A program made the position numbers and the translations under genes. The notes beneath the pieces were generated by a model. That model had not been told where the DNA came from, made no database searches, and saw nothing but the letters and a program-made list of their open reading frames with translations. Positions 8,925-17,190 of a DNA stretch of 64,000 nucleotides are shown here, in pieces. This stretch comes from Pseudomonas kuykendallii. GTDB taxonomy: Bacteria > Pseudomonadota > Gammaproteobacteria > Pseudomonadales > Pseudomonadaceae. Where the stretch lies: contig NZ_FNNU01000009.1 of assembly GCF_900106975.1 (NCBI RefSeq), positions 1-64,000 of the forward strand. Reading direction: 5' to 3'. How positions within the stretch are numbered: position 1 is the first letter of the stretch; every line of letters begins with the position of its first letter.

Positions 8925-9986
8925 TCATGCGGTCTTCAGCGCCAGGCCCTGGTACAGGGCGGCGTTCTCAGCGATCACTTCTTCCAGCGGGGTCCAGTCG
9001 AAGATATCCGCCGTGGGCAGCGTCTTCAGGTAGCCCATCTCGTACATCGACTGGCCCCGGGCAAGGATGAAATCCGCCAGCGAACGCTGATCCACCATCA
9101 CCGGCTGCCGTTTGGCCGCCAGGGTGGCGGCCTCGAGCGTGGTCTTGTAGTAGCTGCCAACGGTCTGCTCGAGGGCGCCCGGCAGGTCGCTCTCGATCTG
9201 GCCCTGGGCGACCAGCAGCGCCTTGATCACCGCCTTCACCACCGGGCGTTGCTCGCTGAGCATCGCGTTGCGCACCGCCAGCAGGCAGTCGGCGTAGTAC
9301 GCCCCGTAGAGGTCGGTGCCGTCGGAGAGAATCCGCGCGCCGGCCCGCGACTGCACGCACTGGCTGGCGTAGGGTTCCACCGCGCAGATCGCGTCCACCG
9401 ACCCCGAGAGAAAGGCCTGGGCCATTTCGGGCGAGGTATTGAAGTAGCGCACGTCGACATCCTTGAAGCTCATCCCGGCGCGCTTGAGCCAGTCGAAGGG
9501 CAGCACTTCCAGGGTGTCGGCCTGGAAGGTTCCCAGCGTCTTGCCGCGCATGTCCTGCGCCGAAGAAATGCCTTCGCCGGCGACGATCATGCAGCCGTTG
9601 ACGCCGCCGCCGGCGACGATCTTCACCGGAGCCCCGGCGTGGTACAGGGAAAGGAAATTCGAGTAGGGAATCATCGACACGTCCACCGCGCCGATGCCGA
9701 ACAGGGTAACGATATCGGTGTTGGTCGGCGTCACGACGAACTCCAGCTCGACGCCGTCCTCCGCGCCGAGCTGACGCTCCTTGGCGATGAAAATCCCCAG
9801 GTTGCACAGGCCGGCGCCGTGGGTCGCCTTGACCGAAGTCTGTTTGCCCAACGCGGCCGCCATTCCCATCGGCATCACCACCAGCGCACCGGTGGCGGCT
9901 GCGGCGATGGACAGGGACTTGAGGAACTGGCGCCGGTCGAGCGTGTGGTTGAGCGCCTGGAAGGCGCTGCCGTCGCGTTCGCACAT
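8925..9986 (-). CDS. ABC transporter substrate-binding protein with Tat signal
   Basis: This is a 353-residue periplasmic binding protein of the NMT1/SsuA type. It starts with a twin-arginine leader (LDRRQFLKSLSIAAAATGA) and continues with the two-lobed fold seen in IPYSNFLSLYHAGAPVKIVAGGG and EPYASQCV. It is the first gene of the five-gene operon running down to 4834. Export by Tat suggests folding before export. No regulator-like TTGGTAG element is present upstream, so it is probably controlled separately from the surrounding alcohol-oxidation genes. Confidence 0.9.
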   Translation of the reverse strand: MCERDGSAFQALNHTLDRRQFLKSLSIAAAATGALVVMPMGMAAALGKQTSVKATHGAGLCNLGIFIAKERQLGAEDGVELEFVVTPTNTDIVTLFGIGAVDVSMIPYSNFLSLYHAGAPVKIVAGGGVNGCMIVAGEGISSAQDMRGKTLGTFQADTLEVLPFDWLKRAGMSFKDVDVRYFNTSPEMAQAFLSGSVDAICAVEPYASQCVQSRAGARILSDGTDLYGAYYADCLLAVRNAMLSEQRPVVKAVIKALLVAQGQIESDLPGALEQTVGSYYKTTLEAATLAAKRQPVMVDQRSLADFILARGQSMYEMGYLKTLPTADIFDWTPLEEVIAENAALYQGLALKTA

Positions 9987-10315
9987 GATCGAACTCCTTA
10001 CATGTTTCGACTCGAAGAGTCAGTCATATAAAAGGAGCTTGTGCAGCGATGGGAATCGGAAATCTGAAACGGCGTGCGTTGATTGCCGACAAACCGCTCG
10101 CTACCACAAGCAATTCATACGGCACGCCAACCGGAGAGGCATCGGGGACCCGACACCTGCGCTTGCGGTGTTCAAAGCAGGTTTGATGCCAGCTACCACG
10201 AGCATCGCCAGGGCCCGCGCCGTGCAGGCCCTGGCGGCGCACCGGCGGGAGCGAGCGGAGGCGTGCGCGGCGCCCTGCAAGCGCCACCTCGGTGCTCACG
10301 CACCAAACGCGCGCA
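9987..10315. other. Intergenic region between metallohydrolase and ABC operon
   Basis: These 329 bases hold no convincing gene. They should contain the promoter of the ABC operon near 10020-10100, where base composition drops, and the transcript end of the metallohydrolase gene, including the hairpin at 10207-10235. Confidence 0.6.
10207..10235 (-). terminator. Hairpin downstream of metallohydrolase gene
   Basis: A perfect 9-base inverted repeat GCCAGGGCC/GGCCCTGGC with an 11-base loop lies 81 bases past the stop codon at 10316. There is no T run, so it is a possible terminator or RNA-stabilising stem only. Confidence 0.35.
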
Positions 10316-11269
10316 CTACTGCGCGTGCGGCTCGCCGGGTTCGATGCTCACCTTGCTCAGCCCGCGCTGCTCGTAACGCGGGTAGAGGTGGCTGACGCTG
10401 CGTACCAGCTCGTAGCGCGACAGGCTGATGGCGGCGAAACGGGGCGGAATCGGCGCGCGGATCAGCTCGTTCATGTCGGCGCCCTCCTCCACGCCCTTGC
10501 GCATCAGCGCGTCGAGCCAGCCGAGGTAGTCGCGCATCTGGTCGAACGGCGCGGCGTCGCGGGCGACCGGGCCGTGACCCGGTACGATGAGTGTCCATGG
10601 CAGCCGCTGCAGGGTATCCAGGTCGCCCAGCCAGACCTCCAGCCCCGGAGTGCCCGGCGTGGTCAGCGCGCGCTGGTAGAAGACGATGTCGCCAGCGAAC
10701 AGCACACCGGTGTTCTCGTCGAGGATCGCCAGGTCCGCGCCGGTGTGCCCGCTCAGCGCCAGCAGGCGCAGGCGATGGCCGCCGACATCCAGCGTGCCGG
10801 CCTCCAGCGTCTGCGTCGGCAGCACCACCTCGGTGCCGCGCATCCAGTCTCCGACCAGCCGGTACATGTTCTCCGCCAGGTCGTCGCCCTGCTCTTCGAG
10901 CAGGCGCCGGGTGCCGGCCAGCGCGGCGATCGGTACGTCGGCGAAGGCCTGGTTGCCGAGGACGTGGTCCGGGTGATGATGAGTGAGCAGGAGCAGCTTG
11001 ACCGGCTTGCCGGTGGTCTCGCCGATCACCTTGCGCAGCGCCTCGCCATAGCGCCGCGACGGGCCGCTGTCGATCACCACCACGCCGTCGTCGGTTTCGA
11101 TGAACCCGGTGTTGACGATGTCGCCGCCGTTTTCCCTGGCGAAATTGTCGGTGCTGCCCTCCAGCAGCCAGGTGCCCTCGGCGACCTGCCGTGGCTGCAG
11201 GTGATAGTCGAAGTCGGCCTGCGCCGCACCGCCGAACAGCAGCGCGGCCAGCAGCAGGAGCTGGCGCAT
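10316..11269 (-). CDS. Quinoprotein relay system zinc metallohydrolase (beta-lactamase fold)
   Basis: This is a 317-residue exported metallo-beta-lactamase-fold protein. The signal peptide is MRQLLLLAALLFGGAAQA. The zinc ligands appear as THHHPDH (residues 96-102), the SGHTGAD histidine, the GDIVFY aspartate and VPGHGPV. It matches the family that accompanies PQQ alcohol dehydrogenases and SoxYZ-like proteins and is distantly related to SoxH. ATG 11269 has GAGGTG close upstream; the in-frame GTG at 11275 lies inside that site. It is the last gene of the pedF-pedG-SoxYZ-EthD series. The substrate is unknown. Confidence 0.88.
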   Translation of the reverse strand: MRQLLLLAALLFGGAAQADFDYHLQPRQVAEGTWLLEGSTDNFARENGGDIVNTGFIETDDGVVVIDSGPSRRYGEALRKVIGETTGKPVKLLLLTHHHPDHVLGNQAFADVPIAALAGTRRLLEEQGDDLAENMYRLVGDWMRGTEVVLPTQTLEAGTLDVGGHRLRLLALSGHTGADLAILDENTGVLFAGDIVFYQRALTTPGTPGLEVWLGDLDTLQRLPWTLIVPGHGPVARDAAPFDQMRDYLGWLDALMRKGVEEGADMNELIRAPIPPRFAAISLSRYELVRSVSHLYPRYEQRGLSKVSIEPGEPHAQ

Positions 11270-11281
11270 CTTCACCTCGAC

Positions 11282-11599
11282 TCAGGGCGCCAGGCGCACC
11301 TCGGCGATCTGCATCAGCGGCTCCACGTTGGTGAAGTTCGCCAGATCGCCGAGGATCCGCTCGGCATACGGGGCGAAGGCGCTCTGGAACGCCTCGACGC
11401 TGTCGAACAGCAGGTGCCCGGCGGCGACATAGGGCGCCGCGCTGCCAGGCGCGCCGCCGGCCACGCCGAGTTCGGCGCCGATGCCCTTGCAGGCATCGCC
11501 CAGGCATTCGCGGACGATCGCCATGTGGGTGTCGCAGTAGTAGTCGATGTCGAATTTCACGCCGGGCTGGTTCGGGTAGAGCACGCTGATCTTGATCAT
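11282..11599 (-). CDS. EthD-domain small protein
   Basis: This is a 105-residue protein of the EthD / dimeric alpha-beta barrel family. It begins MIKISVLYPNQPGVKFDIDYY and contains CDTHMAIVRE and the C-terminal FTNVEPLMQIAEV typical of the fold. EthD was first noted in ether degradation; homologues may act as small dimeric enzymes or chaperones. There is no signal peptide, so it is cytoplasmic. It lies 12 bases before the metallohydrolase and follows the SoxYZ-like gene, from which a REP element separates it. Confidence 0.82.
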   Translation of the reverse strand: MIKISVLYPNQPGVKFDIDYYCDTHMAIVRECLGDACKGIGAELGVAGGAPGSAAPYVAAGHLLFDSVEAFQSAFAPYAERILGDLANFTNVEPLMQIAEVRLAP

Positions 11600-11631
11600 C
11601 GAAAGTTTCCTTCTTGTTGTCGTGCGGGTGT

Positions 11632-11652
11632 GGTGCGCGCGGCGCACCCTAC
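11632..11652 (-). repeat. REP element, single copy
   Basis: Perfect arms around GCG, with the head (CTAC on plus strand) at the right. It lies between the SoxYZ-like and EthD genes within the presumed transcript. Confidence 0.88.
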
Positions 11653-11682
11653 GCAAGGCGTGGCGCGCGCTCGCCGTCCAGT

Positions 11683-12429
11683 CTACAGACCGGCCTCGAA
11701 CTCGTTGCCGTTGTTGTCGTGCAGCCACAGCACGGTATGCGGATGGCCGCGCACCTCCATGGTCAGGGTCGGGTTCTCGCTGATTGCCGGGAACAGCTCG
11801 AAACTCGCCAGCACCTCGCCCGTGGTGCTGCGCAGTTCGGCACGGTCCAGGTAGAACTCGGGGATGCCGCCGACCAGGCCGTTGTCCATCGGGTGCGAGA
11901 TCTGCACGCGCAGGCGGTTGTTGTCGCGCCGCGCGAAGCTGCGCCCGAGCACCTGGCCGAGGCGCTCTTCCCAACCGGGCTGGGCGCGCACCACGCTGGG
12001 CGCGGTGCAGCCACCGCCGGCCGCATCGATCCACGCCGAGCCGACGTGCCACACACCGTCCTCGCCGAGCAATGCTGCGCGGATCGGCGTGGCCTGCTCG
12101 ACACGGATGCGGATCGCCAGCAGCGGCACCAGCTCGGCGCTCGCCCGCAGGCTGAACACCCGTGGGATGGGGTTCAGCTCGGCCCACAGCAGCATGCGAC
12201 TGAAACGGCCCGGCAGCGCGCGGGCGTCGATCTCCACCGGCACCTGGCGCGAATCCTCGGCGAACGGCGGCACGCTGACCTTGACCCGCTCATCGAAGAC
12301 GAAGGGCTCGTTGTTGAGCAGGCGCTGGTGGTGGTAATCCCACATCACCGAAGGCAGCGGATCGCCCTCCACCGCCGACGCCAGCAGCGGCAGACCGAGC
12401 AGGCCCAGCAGTACGGATCGTCGTTGCAT
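11683..12429 (-). CDS. Quinoprotein dehydrogenase-associated fused SoxYZ-like carrier (copy 2)
   Basis: This is a 248-residue exported protein with signal MQRRSVLLGLLGLPLLASA. A SoxY-like domain ends in the carrier motif AAGGGCTAPS with Cys141. It is followed by a SoxZ-like domain (LRVQISHPMDNGLVGG to the C-terminus). This arrangement is known as the SoxYZ-like carrier found beside PQQ dehydrogenases. ATG 12429 has GGGAGG three bases upstream. A perfect 12-base palindrome CATTCGCGAATG lies just upstream at 12445-12456. It differs strongly from the copy at 702-1421. Its partners should be the metallohydrolase and perhaps cytochrome c550. Confidence 0.88.
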   Translation of the reverse strand: MQRRSVLLGLLGLPLLASAVEGDPLPSVMWDYHHQRLLNNEPFVFDERVKVSVPPFAEDSRQVPVEIDARALPGRFSRMLLWAELNPIPRVFSLRASAELVPLLAIRIRVEQATPIRAALLGEDGVWHVGSAWIDAAGGGCTAPSVVRAQPGWEERLGQVLGRSFARRDNNRLRVQISHPMDNGLVGGIPEFYLDRAELRSTTGEVLASFELFPAISENPTLTMEVRGHPHTVLWLHDNNGNEFEAGL

Positions 12430-12491
12430 GGTCCTCCCGTAGAGCATTCGCGAATGAAAAGTCCGGCGATGCATACGCATTCAGCCGCTTC

Positions 12492-12569
12492 GGTGCGCAT
12501 GGCGCACCCTACGTCAGTTGCGACCGGGCGTCGGGCGCGTGCCCAACCGTAGGGTGCGCCGTGCGTACC
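12492..12569. repeat. REP pair (inverted) left of pedG remnant
   Basis: There are two REP copies: 12492-12512 with head at the right, and 12549-12569 with head at the left and one arm mismatch (GCGTACC). The second ends four bases before the pedG 3'-end remnant. Confidence 0.85.
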
Positions 12570-12573
12570 AATC

Positions 12574-12665
12574 TCACTGAACGTCCTGATACAACCCGGG
12601 CAGCTCATAACGCAGACCATAGCCGGCATAGAGCTTCTCCAGCGCCGCTTTCGATCGATTGCTCA
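12574..12665 (-). pseudogene. Remnant of a second pedG 3' end
   Basis: About 90 bases repeat the last 27 codons of the intact pedG 160 bases to the right, including the same stop. Over the last 20 codons the six base differences (four in YAGYGLRY plus two nearby) are all synonymous third-position changes. Farther in, a two-base deletion in the codons for Gly-Ala breaks the frame, and similarity then fades. It is bordered by REP copies on both sides. The pattern fits a fragment of a diverged but once functional allele rather than a recent local duplication. Confidence 0.82.
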
Positions 12666-12679
12666 GGCAGCGTCTTTAC

Positions 12680-12729
12680 GGTGCGCGCGGCGCACCCTAC
12701 GGGGGAACGTAGGGTGCGCCATGCGCACC
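12680..12729. repeat. REP inverted pair (BIME) between pedG remnant and pedG
   Basis: REP 12680-12700 has its head at the right and REP 12709-12729 has its head at the left, with eight bases between. The second copy ends four bases before the pedG stop, exactly as the copy at 12549-12569 does for the remnant. Confidence 0.9.
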
Positions 12730-12733
12730 GGCC

Positions 12734-13612
12734 TCACTGAACGTCCTGATACAACCCGGGCAGTTCGTAGCGCAGGCCGTAGCCGGCGTAGAGCTTCTCC
12801 AGCGCGCCGCTTTCGATCAGTTCTTCCAGTTGGCCGTCCACCGCGTTGGCCAGCTGGCGGTTGCTTTCGTGCACCGCCATGCCGATGTCCCAGGCCGGCT
12901 GGCCGAGGTTCGGGTAGGCGTTGTCGGCGTTGCGCAGCTGCGGGTCGGCGGCGCCGTGCTGCAGCCAGTCCAGCTCGCCGCGCAGGGCCATCACCGCATC
13001 CACCTTGCCCTCGCGCATCGCCGTGAAAGCCGCGGCCGTGCTCGGATAATGCTCGGTCTTCGCGCGCAACTGGCCGTTGAGCACCGAGCTCAGGTAGAAG
13101 GACGGCACGCTGTCCAGCTCGACGCCGATGCGGTGCTCGCGAAACACCGCGACGGTGTCCACCTCGGGCAGCCGGCGGGTGTCGTGCACCACCTGCCAGC
13201 GCTCGCGCTGGTAGGGGCCGAACATCACCACCTGCTCGTTGGCCAGCTCGCCGACATCGTTGCGCCGGTTGGCGAACTCACGGTCGTAGGGCACCCGCAA
13301 CATCAGGTCGGCGAGCACACCGGGACGCAGGTAGTGGCCCTTCCAGATGAAGTTGCGCAGGTCGTCGTCGAGCTTTTCGCCGGGCGTCACCCAGAGCAGT
13401 TCGAGCTTCAACCCGAGGCCTTCGGCGAGGCGCCCGGCGAGGTCGACATCGACCCCGCGGGGCTGGCCATCCTGCTGGAAGCTGTACGGCGGGAAGTTCT
13501 CGTAGACGGCGACCTTGAGCACGCCGGAGGCGAGGATGTCGTCGAACGGGCGCACCTGCGCCTGCGCCATCGGCAGGCACAGCAGCCAGCAGAGCAGGAG
13601 CAGCAGGCGCAT
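12734..13612 (-). CDS. pedG: Quinoprotein-associated periplasmic substrate-binding protein PedG-like
   Basis: This is a 292-residue exported protein of the family-3 (amino-acid type) binding fold. The signal is MRLLLLLCWLLCLPMAQA. The motif LKVAVYENFPPYSFQQDG with GVDVDLAGRLAEGLGL is typical, and later parts read IGVELDSVPSFYLSS and AMREGKVDAVMALRGEL. This group is found next to PQQ dehydrogenases and cytochrome c550, not with a permease, so it is probably not a normal transporter part. It starts five bases after the pedF stop, so the two form an operon. A broken copy of its 3' end lies downstream. Confidence 0.88.
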   Translation of the reverse strand: MRLLLLLCWLLCLPMAQAQVRPFDDILASGVLKVAVYENFPPYSFQQDGQPRGVDVDLAGRLAEGLGLKLELLWVTPGEKLDDDLRNFIWKGHYLRPGVLADLMLRVPYDREFANRRNDVGELANEQVVMFGPYQRERWQVVHDTRRLPEVDTVAVFREHRIGVELDSVPSFYLSSVLNGQLRAKTEHYPSTAAAFTAMREGKVDAVMALRGELDWLQHGAADPQLRNADNAYPNLGQPAWDIGMAVHESNRQLANAVDGQLEELIESGALEKLYAGYGLRYELPGLYQDVQ

Positions 13613-13617
13613 GGCGA

Positions 13618-14055
13618 TCACTCTTCGACGTGGACGCTTTCCAGGTAGCTGCGGATCGCCCAGAGGCCTTCCTGGCTGATGAAGTCGGCCATTCGCGGCA
13701 TGTAGACGGCGCCGTCGCGCACCGCGCCGTTGATCACCCGCTCCTTGAACCACTCGTCACCCTCGATGCCGGGTTCGAGCAGACGCAGGTCGGGCGCGAT
13801 GCCACCGGACTTGGCTTCCAGGCCATGGCAGCGCGCGCAGTTCTGGTTGTAGGCGGACGAACCGATCTCCACGGCGAGGGCGTTGTTGGCGTAGGGCGGA
13901 CGATAGGGGTTTTCGTCGCGCCATTCCTTGCCCAGCGGCTCCAGTCCCTCGGTGTTCACCGCTTGCGGCACCACGTCGCCATGGGCGAACGCCAGGCCGG
14001 CGAGGCCGACTCCGGCTGCCAGGATCAGGCCACGCAAGGTTGTCTTGTTATTCAT
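13618..14055 (-). CDS. pedF: Cytochrome c550, electron acceptor of the quinoprotein dehydrogenases
   Basis: This is a 145-residue periplasmic class I cytochrome c with signal ending LAGLAFAHG. One haem site CARCH (Cys73, Cys76, His77) is present, and the distal methionine is likely in YMPRMADF. It is the ExaB/PedF homologue that takes electrons from ExaA/PedH and passes them to the terminal oxidase. The gene is divergent from exaA, and the 309-base gap between them holds a shared regulator-like element. ATG 14055 has GAGGATG upstream. It leads the pedF-pedG-SoxYZ-EthD-metallohydrolase series. Confidence 0.93.
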   Translation of the reverse strand: MNNKTTLRGLILAAGVGLAGLAFAHGDVVPQAVNTEGLEPLGKEWRDENPYRPPYANNALAVEIGSSAYNQNCARCHGLEAKSGGIAPDLRLLEPGIEGDEWFKERVINGAVRDGAVYMPRMADFISQEGLWAIRSYLESVHVEE

Positions 14056-14364
14056 ACTTCCATCCTCTTCGAGATGCTGTGCAAGGCAATCGCTCGGCGG
14101 GGCGAGCGCAGTGAGAGGAATGGTAAGGAGGCGCCCGGAAGCGCCGAATGCTGCTTTGGTGGCTGCGTTCTACTCCCTTGGTAGCGGGCCGCGCGAATGC
14201 CTGGAGGGGGGCGTTGGCAGCAAGTCGAAGTCATCCCCGGACTGGGAAGTTTTCCCTGCGATCGCGGGAGCTTTTCCGTATCCCGCGGCAACCGTGGCTT
14301 CCACTATCAATGCGCCAGAACGCCACCGGCGCACTGGTCCTCATCGACCACGGGAACCGCAACC
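14056..14364. other. Divergent pedF/exaA promoter region
   Basis: These 309 bases separate the cytochrome and exaA genes. They contain one clear TTGGTAG element (14170-14184), 114 bases from pedF and 180 from exaA. A weaker half, GCTTTGGTGG, lies at 14153-14162. No gene is visible. Confidence 0.6.
14170..14184 (+). promoter_or_regulatory. Putative quinoprotein-regulon operator in pedF/exaA gap
   Basis: CTACTCCCTTGGTAG, with CTAC and GTAG ends facing each other as an interrupted palindrome. It is one of the two best copies of the motif. Control by AgmR/ErbR or the PedR2-like regulator is inferred from position. Confidence 0.5.
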
Positions 14365-16221
14365 ATGACAACAAGAACGCAACCTCTCGCCCTGGCCATC
14401 CGGGGCCTGATCCTCGCCGGCGGCCTCGCTGCCGCGGGCACCGCCTTCGCCGGCAACGTGACCTGGGAAGACATCGCCAACGACCACACCACCACCAACG
14501 ATGTGCTCCAGTACGGCATGGGCACCAATGCCCAGCGCTGGAGCCCGCTGGCCCAGGTGAACGACCAGAACGTGTTCAAGCTGACGCCGGCCTGGTCCTA
14601 CTCCTTCGGCGACGAGAAGCAGCGCGGCCAGGAGTCCCAGGCCATCGTCCGCGACGGGGTGATCTACGTCACCGCCTCCTATTCCCGCGTGTTCGCCCTC
14701 GACGCGAAGACCGGCAAGCGCCTGTGGGTCTACAACCACCGCCTGCCCGACGACATCCGCCCGTGCTGCGACGTGGTCAACCGCGGCGCCGCCCTCTACG
14801 GCGACAAGATCTACTTCGGCACCCTCGACGGACGCCTGGTGGCGCTGAACAAGGACACCGGCAAGGTGGTGTGGAACAAGAAGTTCGGCGATCACACGGC
14901 GGGCTACACCATGACCGGCGCGCCCACCCTCATCAAGGACAAGGTGACCGGCAAGACCCTGCTGATCCACGGCAGCTCCGGCGATGAGTTCGGCGTGGTC
15001 GGCCAGCTGTTCGCCCGCGACCCGGAGACCGGTGAAGAGGTGTGGATGCGGCCCTTCGTCGAGGGTCACATGGGCCGCCTGAACGGTAAGGACAGCACCC
15101 CGACCGGCGACGTCAAGGCACCGTCCTGGCCGGACGACAAGAATTCGCCGACCGGCAAGGTCGAGGCCTGGAGCCACGGCGGCGGCGCCCCGTGGCAGAG
15201 CGCCAGCTTCGATGCCGAGACCAATACCATCATCGTCGGCGCCGGCAACCCCGGGCCGTGGAACACCTGGGCGCGCACCTCGAAGGGCGGCAACCCGCAC
15301 GACTACGACAGCCTCTACACCTCCGGCCAGGTCGGCGTGGACCCGAGCACCGGCGAGGTGAAGTGGTTCTACCAGCACACCCCGAACGATGCCTGGGACT
15401 TCTCCGGCAACAACGAGCTGGTGCTGTTCGACTACAAGGGCAAGGACGGCAAGACGGTGAAAGCCACCGCCCACGCCGACCGCAACGGCTTCTTCTACGT
15501 GGTGGACCGCACCAACGGCAAGCTGCAGAACGCCTTCCCGTTCGTCGACAACATCACCTGGGCCAGCCATATCGACCTGAAGACCGGCCGCCCGGTGGAA
15601 AACCCGGGGCAGCGTCCGGCGCTGCCGGAGCCGGGCGAGAAACACGGCAAGCCGGTGGAAGTCTCGCCGCCCTTCCTCGGCGGCAAGAACTGGAACCCGA
15701 TGGCCTACAGCCAGGACACCGGCCTGTTCTACGTACCGGCGAACAACTGGAAAGAGGACTACTGGACCGAGGAGGTCAGCTACAAGAAAGGCTCGGCGTA
15801 CCTGGGCATGGGCTTCCGCATCAAGCGCATGTACGACGATCACGTCGGCAGCCTGCGCGCCATGGACCCGACCACCGGCAAGGTGGTGTGGGAACACAAC
15901 GAACACCTGCCGCTGTGGGCCGGCGTGCTGGCGACCAAGGGCAACCTGGTGTTCACCGGCACCGGCGACGGCTTCCTCAAGGCCTTCGATGCGAAGACCG
16001 GCAAGGAGCTGTGGAAATTCCAGACCGGCTCGGGAATCGTCTCCCCGCCGATCACCTGGGACCAGGACGGCGAGCAGTACATCGGCGTGACCGTCGGCTA
16101 CGGCGGCGCGGTGCCGCTGTGGGGCGGCGACATGGCCGAACTGACCAAGCCGGTGGCCCAGGGCGGCTCCTTCTGGGTGTTCAAGCTGCCGAGCTGGGAC
16201 AACAAGACCGCCAGCCGCTGA
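14365..16221 (+). CDS. exaA: Calcium-type PQQ-dependent ethanol dehydrogenase ExaA/PedE
   Basis: This is a 618-residue periplasmic quinoprotein. It closely follows the known P. aeruginosa ExaA pattern, for example [18 protein letters not shown] and [20 protein letters not shown]. It has a signal peptide ending near residue 29, the vicinal disulfide Cys134-Cys135 (IRPCCDV), and the catalytic Asp345 in AWDFSG. Ser347 stands where lanthanide enzymes have Asp, which points to calcium. It oxidises ethanol and many other primary and secondary alcohols and hands electrons to cytochrome c550 encoded divergently. The gene is followed by a hairpin and a REP pair. Confidence 0.96.
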   Translation: MTTRTQPLALAIRGLILAGGLAAAGTAFAGNVTWEDIANDHTTTNDVLQYGMGTNAQRWSPLAQVNDQNVFKLTPAWSYSFGDEKQRGQESQAIVRDGVIYVTASYSRVFALDAKTGKRLWVYNHRLPDDIRPCCDVVNRGAALYGDKIYFGTLDGRLVALNKDTGKVVWNKKFGDHTAGYTMTGAPTLIKDKVTGKTLLIHGSSGDEFGVVGQLFARDPETGEEVWMRPFVEGHMGRLNGKDSTPTGDVKAPSWPDDKNSPTGKVEAWSHGGGAPWQSASFDAETNTIIVGAGNPGPWNTWARTSKGGNPHDYDSLYTSGQVGVDPSTGEVKWFYQHTPNDAWDFSGNNELVLFDYKGKDGKTVKATAHADRNGFFYVVDRTNGKLQNAFPFVDNITWASHIDLKTGRPVENPGQRPALPEPGEKHGKPVEVSPPFLGGKNWNPMAYSQDTGLFYVPANNWKEDYWTEEVSYKKGSAYLGMGFRIKRMYDDHVGSLRAMDPTTGKVVWEHNEHLPLWAGVLATKGNLVFTGTGDGFLKAFDAKTGKELWKFQTGSGIVSPPITWDQDGEQYIGVTVGYGGAVPLWGGDMAELTKPVAQGGSFWVFKLPSWDNKTASR

Positions 16222-16229
16222 GTGAACGT

Positions 16230-16253
16230 GGCGCACCCGTGTCCGGGTGCGCC
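16230..16253 (+). terminator. Hairpin downstream of exaA
   Basis: A perfect 9-base stem GGCGCACCC/GGGTGCGCC with six-base loop lies 9 bases past the stop. It lacks a T run. It resembles half of the REP sequence but has no GTAG head. Likely transcript end or stabiliser. Confidence 0.55.
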
Positions 16254-16265
16254 TTCCCGCCTGAC

Positions 16266-16327
16266 GTAGGGTGCGCCGCGCGCACCACACGCCAATCGAA
16301 TTCCACGGTGCGCAAGGCGCACCCTAC
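16266..16327. repeat. REP inverted pair (BIME) between exaA and pentapeptide gene
   Basis: Copies lie at 16266-16286 (head left) and 16307-16327 (head right), 20 bases apart. The second ends 12 bases before the start of the pentapeptide gene, so it overlaps its leader. Confidence 0.9.
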
Positions 16328-16339
16328 GGGAATACCGCC

Positions 16340-16987
16340 ATGAATTACCTGCCGTTGCTGCTAGCCCTGAGCCTGCCCCTAGCCCACGCCGACGAAGCCG
16401 ATGACGGCGTGCCGGTGGTCAACGGCTGCCGCCTCGAAGCGCAGAGCCAATGCCCCGGCGCCGACCTGCGCAAGGCCGACCTGAGCAACCTCGACCTGCA
16501 CAAGATCAACCTCGCCGGCGCCGATCTCTCCGGCGCCGACCTGCGTCACGCCAACCTCGACCTGGCCAACCTGGAAAAGGCCAGGCTGGTGGGCGCCAAC
16601 CTCAGTCGCGCCAGCCTGCAACAGGCCAACCTGCGCGTGGCCGACCTCAGCGACGCCCGCATGCTCGCGGTCCAGGCCTGGGGAATGTTCGCCCAGGGCG
16701 CGCAGTTCAAGGGCGCCGACCTCACTGGCGCCTACCTGGAGTTCGCCCGCCTCTCCGGCGCCAAGCTGCACGACGCCAACCTCACCGCCGCCGACCTGGA
16801 GATGACCTGGCTCAGCCGCGCCGATCTCAAGGGTGCACACCTCGACGACGCCAACCTGCAGGAAGCCAAGTTCGGCGACGCCAACCTGGAAAACGCCACC
16901 CTCACCGGCGCCCGCCGGCATTACGCCTCGTTCCAGGGCGTGAACATGGAAGGCTGCACCGGCTGCCCGCTGGATTGGGAAAAGTGA
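16340..16987 (+). CDS. Exported pentapeptide-repeat protein
   Basis: This is a 215-residue protein with signal MNYLPLLLALSLPLAHA. Residues about 45-200 are a run of A(D/N)LxxA-type pentapeptides (ADLRKADLSN, ANLDLANLEKA, and so on), which should form a right-handed four-sided helix. Four cysteines outside the repeats (GCRLEAQSQC near the N-terminus and GCTGCPLDWEK at the end) suggest disulfides. A similar gene sits beside pedE in other pseudomonads. Its role in alcohol oxidation is not known. The start codon lies 12 bases after a REP element. Confidence 0.85.
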   Translation: MNYLPLLLALSLPLAHADEADDGVPVVNGCRLEAQSQCPGADLRKADLSNLDLHKINLAGADLSGADLRHANLDLANLEKARLVGANLSRASLQQANLRVADLSDARMLAVQAWGMFAQGAQFKGADLTGAYLEFARLSGAKLHDANLTAADLEMTWLSRADLKGAHLDDANLQEAKFGDANLENATLTGARRHYASFQGVNMEGCTGCPLDWEK

Positions 16988-17190
16988 CGCCCGGCGGCAT
17001 CGACGGCGCTCGCTGGTGGGCCCGCCGCATGCCGCATGGTGCGTTGGTCCGAACACCCGATCCGGAAGCCTCCCGCGCCGGGCATTCTCCGGGCGACCGT
17101 CTAAATTCATCCAGGAGGGCTTCAGAAAGAATGCGCCAAGCCGAAGAGCTGCCCAGCGCATAAAAAAAACTTCGTCGACGGGTACCCAGC

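Noticed and set aside
10024-10299. A 91-codon minus-strand frame in the gap before the ABC operon.
   Set aside because: No ribosome site, no recognisable domain, and arginine-rich composition typical of a chance frame.
702-12429. Reading the SoxYZ and flavocytochrome-like genes as a thiosulfate oxidation pathway.
   Set aside because: No soxAX, soxB or soxCD is present, and these families are known companions of PQQ dehydrogenases.
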